Assembly (NCBI GenBank): GCA_965112735.1
Contig: OZ218965.1
Span: 2,170,001 to 2,234,000, forward strand
DNA: 64,000 nt
Direction: 5' to 3'
Source of the DNA: Phaeosaccion multiseriatum
Lineage: Eukaryota; Ochrophyta, other classes
This document shows, in pieces, positions 48,840 through 60,300 of the stretch. Below the pieces are notes generated by a model, which was given only the letters and a program-made list of their open reading frames with translations, searched no databases and was not told the DNA's origin. How positions within the stretch are numbered: the stretch's first letter is position 1; each line of letters starts with the position of its first letter. The position numbers and the translations under genes are program-made.

Positions 48840-49769
48840 CAGCAGGGTCGGGGAAGCCCTTCATGACAAGAGATAAGAGCAGGGTGGGGGAAACCCTTCA
48901 TGAAAAGAGACAGCAGCCGGGCAGGTAGCAGGAGGAGAGGAGGAGAGGAGGAGAGGAGGAGAGGCAGCGGCACGAGGAGAGAGTTTGCGCTTGATGTCAC
49001 TCTCCCGTTCTCCAGCACTGCAGTACTACCTTGTCTAAGGCTGTGGAAGGAGAGGGGCAGGAGGAGAGCAGCTGCATGAGCAGGATGGCATCATAGTTGA
49101 TTCAAGGCACGCAGCCAGCGGCGGCTCTCTGGCTTGGGAAGCTCAATGGATGGGAGAGAGAAGGGCAGCGGAGAAGAGAGCGAGAGAATATGAATATGGG
49201 GATGGGGTTTTACTGCTGCGTGACTGTGGCTCAGTTTGTTGTTTTGTTTTCTCCCAAAATACTGTAATGTTCTTCATTTTGTCGCGGCTGAGCTAATGAA
49301 GTCTCAGTTTCAGGTTTCTACCGCCCATTAAGTAAGGGGGGCGGAGGGTGTCCGTGGAGTGCTCCTAAGCTTTCCACGTGCGTTCCACGGCCCTGAAAGC
49401 CCCGTCCTTCCGTCCGTCCGCTGCCATCTTGCCCTGTGAAGAAGCCATTAAGTCGGCGTGTTGGTGTTTCGTTCACAGATGGCAGGGGACATGTTGCTCT
49501 CCCATCATCGATTATCTGCTTTCGTGCTTGCTCTCTTTAGGGTTAGGTAAAAAAGAAACTCCCATAGGAAGGGATTAAGGAGAGGAACATGGGATTTCCA
49601 GGTGAAGCCCTCGGCCACAGCAAGTGTTTCACACGAGGAGAGAGGAGGAGGGCAGGAGCAGCACCAGACGATTGAGTGCACTAAAAGTCAGGATACAGGC
49701 CAGATTTGCGGCGACCGCCCAAGGGGTGGTGGTTGGGGAGTTGGCACACGACAGAGGAGGGAACGAAAG
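48840..49769. other. intergenic region
   Basis: No gene seen. It starts with an imperfect duplication of the end of the Aha1-like gene (CAAGAGATAA, GCAGGGT, GAAGCCCTTCATG at 48839-48905) and GAGGA repeats. AT-rich 49240-49320. Confidence 0.5.
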
Positions 49770-51452
49770 ATGCGCTGCTTCTCCCTCAGCCGCCTGTCCT
49801 CGAGATGGGCGGGCAAGCTGGGGGCACAGGTCGCCCTGCACCCCGCCTTGACCATCCTGTCCACCATCGGGTGGTGCCTGGTGCTCTCGCTCGGCTTCTT
49901 GCTCATGCACACCCCCACCGAGCTAGAGCCAGGGGTGGACGGCACGTGGGTGCCGCTGGACTCCGAGGCCCTGCTGGACTACAGCGCCATGGAAGATGCC
50001 TTCGGGCCCGCGGCGTTGGTCGAGCGGGTAATCTTCGTGGCAGAGACGAACGGAAAGTTCCGCGGTGACATGCTCCAGCGGGAGGCGCTGCTGGAGGTGG
50101 GTTTTTGGGCGGATAGAGAGAGAGGGGACGGACGGTGTGCGCTGCTGCTGCCGCTGCGGGTGTTGGGACAGAGGCACTTTTGTGTGTTGCGTGGCGTCGC
50201 GTTTGCGTGGCTCCGCTCTAAGCTGCTCTCGCTTGAGCCATTCTCATACCCCATCTTTCCCCTCCTGCATACCCAAACGAAGGTCCTCGGCTTGCACGAA
50301 CGCATCACGGAGACGTACCTACCGGAGCCACAGCAAGACGAGGAGGAGGGGGAGGGACAAGAGCGGGCCTCTGACGCCGCCAGGGGAGTGTACGCTGGAG
50401 GAGTCCGGTCTCCTTCGCCCCCCCCCCCCTCCTCCTCCTCCTTGACTGACGCCATGCTGCCGGGCCTGGGCTCACCCGGCTTTTATTCCCACGCCGACGT
50501 GTGTAGCCCTACCTACCCTGGAGGGGCCTGCGAGTCACTGAGCCTGCTTGCGCTGTGGAGCTACGACCGCTCCTTGCTGACGGACTCATCGCTCACCCCC
50601 CAGGAGGACATTCATCTGCTCGCCTCCAGCCCACTGCTTAGCCTTGGTGGCGGAGCGGCCCTGCCCCAGAGCGCGTTGCTTGGCGGAGTGACGTGGGGAG
50701 GCGTCTCGCAGCTCGAGGGCTCAGGTGAGGAGAGGCGAGGGGGGGGGGAGGAGGAAGGCTCAGGTCAACCATCCATCGATGCAAAGGGCTGTGGAATGGG
50801 GCTTGGGAATTTGGAGTTGGACTGGGAATGGAACAACTTGAGGGAGCGATCGATCCATACGTACATGCACAGCAGAAAGTGCCGCAACGAGCAACGAACG
50901 GCATTCGCATTGCGATATCATACATCATCCTCACTCCGCTCCTTGCCCCACCCCCTCCTTCCTCCCTCGTCCGCTGCCCCCAAGACGTTGCCGTCGTGCG
51001 GCGTGCAAGCTCTCTGCAGCTCACGTACTTGATGCAGCGTGACGACCCCGAGAGGGTAAGGCAATGGGAGGACTCCGTCTTCCTGCCCCTGTGCCTGGGC
51101 CGCAACACCGCCAACGGACAAGTCGCCTTCGAGACCCTTCCCCACCTGGAGGGCATATCCGTTCATTGCCTCGCCTCGTCCAGTGCCATCTCCGAGGCAG
51201 AGGCCGCCTTCGCTGGCGACGCCCCTGTGATGGGTCTGGCAGTGGTGGACCAACTCGCCCTCGTGGCCCTGCTTCTCGGTGGTATGCGCATCAAGGGCCC
51301 CTGTCTGGTCATGCTCAGCGGTCTCCTTGCGGTGGTCTTGTCCGTTGGGGTGGGCTTTGGCGTCTTGGGCTACGTGGGGATACCCAACACGAAGGTGAGG
51401 AGGGCGCGTGGGAGGGGGGCGGGTGAAGGGGTGGGGAAACGGTGCTGCTGAC

Positions 51453-51483
<31 letters not shown>

Positions 51484-54400
51484 CTGCTGCTGATGATGCT
51501 CCTCCTCCTCTTCCTGCTGGTGCTGTAGCGCTAGCGTATGGGGTATAGCCCAAATTCTCATTATTCTTCTCCACTCCTTCCCTCCCTCCCTCCCTCCCTC
51601 CCTCCCTCCCTCCCTCCCTCCCTCCCTCCCTCTCTCTTTGCCTCTCTCTTCGCGCTGCTCGTGCCTGCTGGTGCCCGCTGGCCATACGCACTCCCTCCAT
51701 TCCTTTCCTGCAGCTGTCCCTGGTGAGCTCCTTCCTGGTGCTCGGTGTGGGTGCAGGACACATGTTCTCCATCGCCGGCGCCTTTGCTCGTCTGTCTCAC
51801 GTGCGGGAGGTGCCGCTCCGCGCTACTCTGTCCCTTGCCCGTGTGGGCCCCTCAGTGTTTCTCTCCTCCGCCACCAACGCCGCCGCCTTCGCCACAGGCT
51901 ATCTCATCAGCACTCCGGTGAGTGAGTGAGTGAGTGATTGAGTGAGTGATTAAGTGTGTGAGTGAGTAAGTGAGTGAGTGAGTGATTGAGTGAGTTAGTG
52001 GGTGAGTGAGTGAGTGAGTGAGTGGGTGAGTGAGTGAGTGAGTTAGTGGGTGAGTGAGTGAGTGAGTGATTGAGTGAGTTAGTGAGTGTGTGAGTGAGTA
52101 AGTGAGTGAGTGAGTGAGTGAGTGAGTGAGTTAGTGGGTGAGTGAGTGAGTGAGTGAGTGATTGAGTGAGTGAGTGATTGAGTGAGTGAGTGAGTAAGTA
52201 AGTGAGTGAGTGAGTGAGTGAGTGAACGAGTGTGTGAGTAAATGAGTAAATGAGTGAATGAGTGAGTGAGTGAGTGGGTGAGTGAGTGAGTGAGTGTGCA
52301 AGTGAGTTGGTGAGTGAGTGAGTGAGCGAGTGAGTGTATGAGGGAGTGAGTGTGCGGGTGAGTGAGTGAGTGAGCGAGTGTGTGAGTAAGTGATTGAGTG
52401 AGTGAGGGAGTGAGCGCATGAGTGAGTGAATGAGTGAGTGAGTAAGTGCGTGAATGAGTGAGTAAGCAAGTACTTGAACGAGTGATTGAGTGAGTAAATG
52501 AGTGAGGAAGTAAGTATTTGAACGAGTGAGTGAGTGAGTAAATGAGTGAGTGAGTAAATGAGTGAGTGTGTAGTAACTTGATTTAAGTAAGGGCATGAGG
52601 GGGGGCGATGGCTGCATACGGCCACTGAGGGCACTCGCTGCTCACTGCACTTCCCGACACCAGTGACACACAGAAACCCCACCCCCCTACCAAGTCCCTC
52701 TGAGCACTCCTCTCACTCCTCGGCATCTCTACGCTACTGACTCGCGCTGCTCCGCCTCCCCTCCCCTCCCCTCCCCTCCCCTCCCCTCCCCTCCCCTCCC
52801 CTCCCCTCCCCTCCCCTCCCCTCCCCTCCCCTCCCCTCCCCTCCCCTCCCCTCCCCTCCCCTCCCCTCCCCTCCCCTCCCCTCCCCTCCCCTCCCCTCCC
52901 CTCCCCTCCCCTCCCCTCCCCTCCCCTCCCCTCCCCTCCCCTCCCCTCCCCTCCCCTCCCCTCCCCTCCCCTCCCCTCCCCTCCCCTCCCTCCCCTCCCC
53001 TCCCCTCCCCTCCCCTCCCCTCCCTCCCCTCCTTCCCCTCCCCTCCCCTCCCCTCCCCTCTCCTCCCCTCCCCTCCCCTCCCTCCAACCCCACCTCCCTC
53101 GTGCCCATCCGCGGCCATCCCCCAGGCCCTGTCCTCTCTCTGCTTGACCGCGGGTGCATCATGCCTGGTCGTGTCCTTCTTGTCCAGCACACTCTTCCTG
53201 GCGGCCCTTGTGTTGGGTGAGAGGCGCCGCTCGTTAAGGGACCGCCTGCCCTGCCTCCGGCGCTTCCGACCCAACAAGAGGCCCAAGCGTGGCAAGAAGG
53301 ACAAGTCCAAGAGGTGGAACGCCACCCTTGCGCAGCGCACGGCAGAGAACGGTGCGTAAGGACATGTGTGCCCTTGGAAACACACGTACCCACCAAACAA
53401 TCCAACATGTGCTCTTGGAAACCTCATATATATATATCACCCAGCAAGACATCCCACTCCACTGCCATATGACGGATGGGCTGGACCACGCTCCAGCCCG
53501 GCAAGTGCCATCGGTTGCCATCCAGTGCCGTCAAGTAGGCTCTGGGCTGCTGGCGCTGGCGTTGTGTGCGCTTTCTCACCCCTCTGTTGACCCACGACAT
53601 ACATGGGCAAACATGTTTGACGCTCTTTGCCTCTTGCTCGGCCTCGCTTCTTGCCCGTCCTTGCTCGCCACACACGAAAACGCTTTCACAGGCTTATCTA
53701 TGGCCCGCGCCACCACCCCCTGGGAGTGGCAGCATCAGCACCAACAGCAGCAGCAGCAGCAGTTGGTGATACGGCATCATCAGCAGGGGAGCTTCGGCAG
53801 CGGTTTCCAGCCGGAGGAGGCCCTGTGCGGCGATGCTCCTCCGCCGTACACCGCCTCTCTGGATGCCGCCAAAGCACAAGCACAAGGTCCAGGCCCAGGC
53901 CCAGGCTCATACGGCCAAGGCCAGGGCTCATACGGCCAAGGCCAGGGCTCAGGGCCGTACGGAGAAGGCACTCAGCACCACCACAGGCTCACCTCCACAC
54001 GCGCGGCAGCCGCAGTCACCGCGGCCATCGCCGGACAGGGGCAAGACATGATGAAGAGGGCGGAGTCTCCTTCTCCTTCCTCGTCTCCAGTCCTTTCGGT
54101 GGACGCCCCTGCCGCGGCCCCTGCCCCTGCAGATGGCGACGACTCGTCCGACCTGTCTGCCTACGACGACGAGCCGCCCCTCTATTTCCCCCGGGGGCCC
54201 TCCCCTGCCAAGGGCCGCTGCAGCCGCCTGCTGAGGGCGTACTGTCCGCTGCTGCGCGTGGTGTGGCTGCAGGCACTCATTGTGCTGACCTTCGCATGCC
54301 TCACGGCCTTCATGGCATTTGGAGCCCGCCCGGCCCTGCGCAGCGATGTAACGGACTCAACCTTCCTGCCCCTTGACAGTTACGCCAGCCACTACTTTGC

Positions 54401-56506
54401 AGAGGCACACCGGAGGAGGTTGGGGGCGGACTTTGCCATCGATTACCTGACGGACGAGATTGACATCGACCTCCTCCTCCAGGATGGCAGCAGAGGGGCG
54501 AGGGAGGAGGACCCGCTGGACGCGCTGCTCACGGTGGTGGACAACATCGAAGCCTTCTCCTTCACCGCCACTCCACTGTGGACATGGCTGCACGCCTGGC
54601 GGGCTGCGGCGTGGGAGGGAGAGGGGGAAGACAGCGTCGCCCCTCAACCGGGACAGCGGGCCGAGTCTCTCCGGCAATTCCTGGAGACGGAGGACGGACT
54701 TGCCTTCTCCTCTGACGTGCTCTTCTCTTTCGACGGCAGCTCCATCGTGTCTTCTCGCCTCGCTTCCGTGGTGACTGCCGCGCCGCTGCACTGGGAGGGA
54801 CGGGTAGAGCTCCTCCTGGCGAGCAGGAAGGGCGCGAGGAGGGGACAGACCAGCGTGAATGTGCGGCCGGTGAGCCCCGACTTCCTCTCTCTGGAGCGCT
54901 ACACTTCGCTCTCGCCCACCCTCTGGTGCGCCGTGTCTGCCTCCATCGTGGCCGCCCTGCTGGTTGGCCTGCTCTTCCTGCCCTTCCTGGGGGCCCTGGC
55001 TCTCTCTCTGAGTGTGGCCATGGGTGCTGTGGGGGCCATGGGGTTGCTTGCCTTGCTCGGAGAGCCTCTGACGCTGGCCAGTTGGGTATGCATCGTGCTC
55101 GCGGTGGCCTTTGCTGCGGACTACAGCATCCGTATCGCGGAGGGCGTCTTCGGGCCCTCCTCACCCTCCTCGACTCGGAGTCCTCCTGCTGCCAAGGCCG
55201 GTGCACCGGTTGGTGCTTCGCTTGACGGCTTTTGCTTGGGCGGCCCGCGCAAGAGGAGGGGCAGTGTGGACAGTCACACCGGTGCCTTCGTTGCCGTGCC
55301 CCCCCCCCCCCCACCCCGGCCTCTACCCCTCCTCACTCTCCTGGGGTAGCAGGAGGAGCAGCGATGGGAGGCAGCAGCAGCACCACCACCACCACCACCA
55401 CGACGACGAGCAGACGAGGGCAAGCCTCTTCCTTCGGCACTGTGTCGAACCGAGAGGCCCTTGCCGTGCGACTGGAGAGTGCTCTCACAGAGGCGGGGCC
55501 CGGGGTGCTTAAAGCCGCCGTGACCACCCTTCTGGCTGTGGCCATCCTCACGCTCAGTGACTCGGTTGCGGTGCGGCTGGCCTTCAAGCTGTGGCTGGGG
55601 AGTATTCTGTTCAGCCTGCTGCATGCCCTCTTTCTCCTACCTGCCCTCATTGTGATGCTCGCGGAAGTGGGGCCGGCTATCAGGGCCATAGGGAGCATGT
55701 TGTTGGGGCTCCGGTGCCCCAAGTGCTGCCACCTCCGGACCAAGCCCAATGCCAAGGCCACGGCGGGAGAGCTCGGAGGTGGGAGAGACGGAGGCCTCAT
55801 TGACTTGGGGGGTGAGGAGGAGAGCGGAACCTTCCTGCAGGGGAGTGATCATCCCCAGGGCCTGCTGACGACCAAGACAGACGGGGGGGATGAGTGGTTC
55901 CTCACCGAGTCAGACTCTTCCGGGGACGGCGACGAGGAGGAGCAAGAGGACGAAGCAGAGGGGGAGGAGCTCATAGGAGAGGGGTGTTTCGGACTTCGTA
56001 CCACTCTCTCGAGGGCCAGCAGCAGCGCCAGCGCAAAGAGGCGGGGCAGCAGAAGGAGGAGCAGCAGGCGGGGCAGCAACCGGAGAAGCAGCGAGGGCAC
56101 ACAGCATCCCTCCTCGGCGACCTCTTCGCTCATGCACCAAGCCCCGGAGGAGGGGAAGGGGAGGGGCTCATCAGCGTCGGTGGTGTCCGACCCCTTGGTG
56201 GAGGTGCCTCTCTACGAGCTGCAAGGTCTTGGGCACCCAAACTCTACCACCAATCCCAATCCGCCCCCCTTGGAGGCCCCCGTGGGCAAAGAGGGGCAGC
56301 AGCAGGGGCAGGGGCAGGGGCAACAGCCCCTCTTTGGAGGAGGAGAGCTTCCGAGTCTTGATGAAGAAGAAGGGGGAGGAGAGCTTCCGAGTCTTGATGA
56401 AGAAGAAGGGGGAGGAGAAGGAGGAGGAGGGGGGCCTCCCGCCCTCTGTGGGGAGCCCCTGATGGAGCTGCAGATCGAAGCCCTTCCCGAGAGAAAGCAC
56501 CCGTGA
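49770..56506 (+). CDS. Patched-like RND/sterol-sensing-domain membrane protein, 7 exons
   Basis: Exons, in phase: 49770-50096, 50283-50724, 50985-51394, 51714-51917, 53126-53351, 53692-55281, 55350-56506; 1,451 residues. The layout is that of the Patched/NPC1/Dispatched class: two halves, each with one transmembrane helix, a large lumenal domain and five more helices. Half 1: helix [23 protein letters not shown]-like block [20 protein letters not shown]...[18 protein letters not shown]. Half 2: helix [20 protein letters not shown]; block [20 protein letters not shown]...[16 protein letters not shown]. These proteins move sterols or lipidated ligands; substrate unknown here. Helix 4 of half 2 keeps the expected Asp ([10 protein letters not shown]), but half 1 reads [12 protein letters not shown], with Gly where Asp is usual. 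A Q-rich, proline-rich loop (about 540-700) and an acidic C-terminal tail are cytosolic. The 55281/55350 junction is the least certain. Confidence 0.83.
51918..52575. repeat. (GTGA)n tetranucleotide half of intron 4 of the SSD gene
   Basis: Exon 4 ends ACTCCG and the intron starts GTGAGTGAGTGAGTGATTGA at the donor, continuing for about 650 bp with GTTA, GTAA and GCGA variants. Confidence 0.88.
52748..53088. repeat. (CCCCT)n pentanucleotide tract in intron 4 of the SSD gene
   Basis: About 65 CCCCT units with a few CCCT slips, ending about 40 bp before the exon 5 acceptor (53124-53125). It is a giant polypyrimidine tract. The other strand is GGGGA and could form G-quadruplexes. Confidence 0.9.
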
Positions 56507-58421
56507 GACAAGACAGAAGCGCCAACGGACACGCGAGAGAAGGAAGGCAAAGAACAAAGACGAAGGTCTGGTGAGTGAGAAGAGGGGTTTGTTAGGACTG
56601 TCAAAGGTCTGGTGAGTGAGAAGAGGGGTTTGTTAGGACTGTCAAAGTTCTGGTGAGTGAGAAGAGGGGTTTGTTAGGACTGTCAAAGGTCTGGTGAGTG
56701 AGAAGAGGGGTTTGTTAGGACTGTCAAAGGTCTGGTGAGTGAGAAGAGGGGTTTGTTAGGACTGTCAAAGGTCTGGTGAGTGAGAAGAGGGGTTTGTTAG
56801 GACTGGTGATACAGTGGTGCAGTGAGTCGAGGGGCTCGCAAGAAAAGAAGCTGGTGATACAGTGGTGCAGTGAGTCGAGGGGCTCGCAAGAAAAGAAGAG
56901 AGAAGGGGTCTCGTGAGCCCGCTCGGAGACGCGCGTTTTTGTTTGTATGTTATATACGTAAGGGTACGTGAGAGTGAGGAAGAACAGCTCAGCACAGTGG
57001 TAGGCACAGCGCATGGATGGACAGGAGGTGGAGCTGCCGATTATTAGATTGGTTAGTCACTTAAAGGTTACTTAAGGGTACTTAAGATAGGGGGAGTAGT
57101 CACTTTGGCATAGGGGAGCGCGTAATGCACCGAGGCAGGGGGTGAGGCATGGAGGGCTTGCAGGGCCTTGTTGACTTACTGAGGACCCGCCCATTTGGAC
57201 TTAGCGCCCGAGGGGTGGGCTGGCATGCCAGCCGCACCAGCCACAGCCGCAGCCGCAGCAGTTGGTGATACAACCGCAGCCACAGCCACAGCCACGGACA
57301 TAGAACGTAGAGTGTATTACAAAAAAGGAAAATTCGAATGTTTGCCATCACCACAGCCTCGCCCCTCGTGGGTCTGTTGAGGGTCTTGCTGCTTCTCCGC
57401 CCCCCCATACTTGTAACTCCCTCACTTAACGAGTCAATAGCACACACTCAGCTCAATGGACTCACTCACACACATAACCCACCCACTCGCTCCCTAACTC
57501 ACTAAGTCAACTCGCTCCCTCACTCACGCGCACACTCGCCCTTCCTCACTCTCTCACTCACTCACTCACTCACTCACTCACTCACTCACTCACTCACTCA
57601 CTCACTCACTCACTCACTCACTCACTCACTCACTCACTCACTAAGACATGCACGTGAGCACTCACTCACATGTTCACTCACTCGACCAGTCAAGCACGGC
57701 CGTACAACAGCACGCACTCACACACAGCCTCACTTTGGCCGAGGTATGCGTGCGTGCGTGCGTGCATGGGGTAACGCTACATACTAGTAGAACAAAGGAT
57801 GCTGTCTTTCCGACCACCTCCTCAAATCAACGCCCCCTTCAAAGGGCAGCCCCCCCCCCCCCTGCCACATCTTCACTCGAGTCAGTGGCATGACCAAGTG
57901 GAGGCATATCTTCCTTTGAGTCAGTGGCATGACCAAGTGGAGGCCGCCTGCAGGGCCTCGTCAGGATTGAGGACATGCCCCCCGGGGAAGGCTGAGGGTG
58001 TGTGTGCAGGTATGTGCGTATGTGTGTATGCGTGCATCTCAAGGGCTGCTGTACTTGGGGCCCGTGGAAGCCATGCCTGGATCCTGACACATGGCTGTGC
58101 GCTGCGTCCTTTTGTGTCCTGAAGTCATTATATAACCTCCTATAAGTCATTATATAACCCCCCCTTGGCGTACTTGGAGCAGAAGTCTCGTCTCCCTGCC
58201 CCGATGCTTCCCCCTTTGCTCTCGAAAGCGGCCCAATCGGATCAGGTGTCTAAGCAAGTGTCTAAGCAAGTGCCTTAGCAAGTGCCCTAGCAAGCCCCTA
58301 AGCAAGCACCTGGGCAGCGGCCACTAACTACGCTACGTCGCCAACAGCGAAAGCGAAAAAGAGTACTTGTTTGAATGATATGAATTCCGTCTGACTCTCG
58401 ACACCTCTGTACCACCAACTG
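56507..58421. other. convergent intergenic region with three repeat arrays
   Basis: A 41-bp unit (TCTGGTGAGTGAGAAGAGGG then GTTTGTTAGGACTGTCAAAGG) is repeated six times, 56565-56803. A 48-bp unit beginning CTGGTGATACAGTGGTGCAG is present twice, 56803-56898, and carries a one-mismatch form of the dispersed 12-mer. A (CACT)n tract runs 57540-57645. Direct repeats of GTCAGTGGCATGACCAAGTG lie at 57881 and 57920. Short open frames at 57100-57450 show no domain. No gene is supported between the SSD gene (+) and APC1 (-). Confidence 0.6.
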
Positions 58422-60161
58422 CTAAAGCTGTAGCGCCTGCAACATGAGCAGCAGCGACTCTGGCGACACGTCCTCAGACAGGCTCCTCTGCAGCCTTGGC
58501 AGGGCCGCTCCCCAGCCACCACCGCCACCGCCGCCATGTCCATCGCCGCTTCCCTTGGAGAGGAGCACGCCCCTCGCCTCTGGGGGGATGCCCTTGTAGG
58601 CCAAGAAGGCCCCAAACAAGCGGGATGAGCTCGAGCAAGTGCGTGATCCTCCTCCTCCTCCTCCTCCTCCTCCTCCTCCTCCTCCTCCTCCTCCTCCTCC
58701 TCCTCCTCCTCCTCCTCCTCCTCCTCCTCCTCCTCCTTCGCCTCCTCCTCGTGCTGCGGAGGAAAAGCCGCCCCCACCTCCGGGCCGCCCCTGCAGGTAG
58801 GCCGCCAAGGCCGACGGCTGGCGTCCAGCTGTATCACCAACTGCTGCCGTATCCCCAGCTGGAGGCGGCGTGGCAAAGCCCAAGGAGTCGAAGAAAGAGT
58901 CGAGCCGCATGCGTAGGCTCTCCACAAACACCGCAGGCAGCAGCAACGGGGCACCCGTCCGAGCCGCCGCCTCTGTATCACCAACTGCTGCAGCCGCTGT
59001 ACGGGTGGCCATGTCCACGTCTCCGTCTCCCCCCTTCTCCTTGTCTAAGGGGCCCCTCTCTTGTCCCTCGTACGCCTCCCCAGCCTCGTCCGCTTGCTGC
59101 TGCAGACCGTCTGCCAGCCTGTGGCACATCTGCAGAGGAGGGACAGAAAGAGGCGCGGGGCGGGACCGGAGCAGAGCGGAGCAGAGGGACGGGGACGGCC
59201 GAGGGTCGACGGGATGTTACAAGCCGACGAGACAGAGCGACGTATGACATGCCCTTGAGAGCCGTCGACGGATAACGGGTGCCAAGAGGAGCGATCCTGC
59301 CATGCCCCAAGCAGAAGGAGCGCGGCCGTCACTCACTCACTCACTCACTCACTCACTCATTCACTCCTCACTCACTCACTCACTCACTCACTCACTCATT
59401 CACTTACCCACTCACTCACTGACTCACTCACTGACTCACTCACTCACTCACTCACTCACTCACTCATTCACTTACCCACTCACTCACTCACTCACTCATT
59501 CACTTACCCACTCACTCACTCACTCACTCACTCACTCACTCACTCACTCACTCATTCACTCACTCTCTCACTCCCTCACTCACTCATTCACTCACTCACT
59601 CACTCACTCACTCACTCACTCACTCACTCACTCACTCACTCTCTCACTCCCTCACTCACTCACTCACTCACTCACCCACCCACCCACCCACACCCCCCCC
59701 CCCTCCCACCCACCCTGAGCATGGCGCTGTCCCTGTAGAAGAGCAGCACCAGTCTGGCGCTCCATGCCTGCGGGGCGTCAAGGGCAAGTGACGCCCTCTT
59801 GACGAGCTCAAACAGAGACAGGTACAGGGACAGCGCTTGCGGCTTCTCCTAAGGAGGAGGGCGGGCGGGGGGCGAACGGGAGAGGAGACGCACACACGTT
59901 GGTGATACAGCAGAAGGGGGTGTGAGAAACGTCATCTCGCCCATATGCCTCTCCCTCCCTCCCTCTCTCCCCCCATGCTGTAGCACCAACGTGTGTGCCT
60001 CTTCCTCTCTGTCTCCCGCCCATGCCCACGTGCCCTGCTTGACACACTCGACCATTTGGCTTGATTTCACTTGACCTATGACTTGACTGCGTGAGGGACG
60101 CGACACACCTCCTTCCCTCCTTCCCTCCTCCCCAGTTAAGGTGACGGAGACAAGCAATACC

Positions 60162-60210
<49 letters not shown>

Positions 60211-60212
60211 CC

Positions 60213-60243
<31 letters not shown>

Positions 60244-60245
60244 GC

Positions 60246-60300
<55 letters not shown>

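Noticed and set aside
57540-57645. Possible CRISPR array in the regular repeats here and at 28397-28558, 56565-56803 and 59335-59695
   Set aside because: These are contiguous tandem repeats without unique spacers, in a eukaryotic genome; they are microsatellites and minisatellites.
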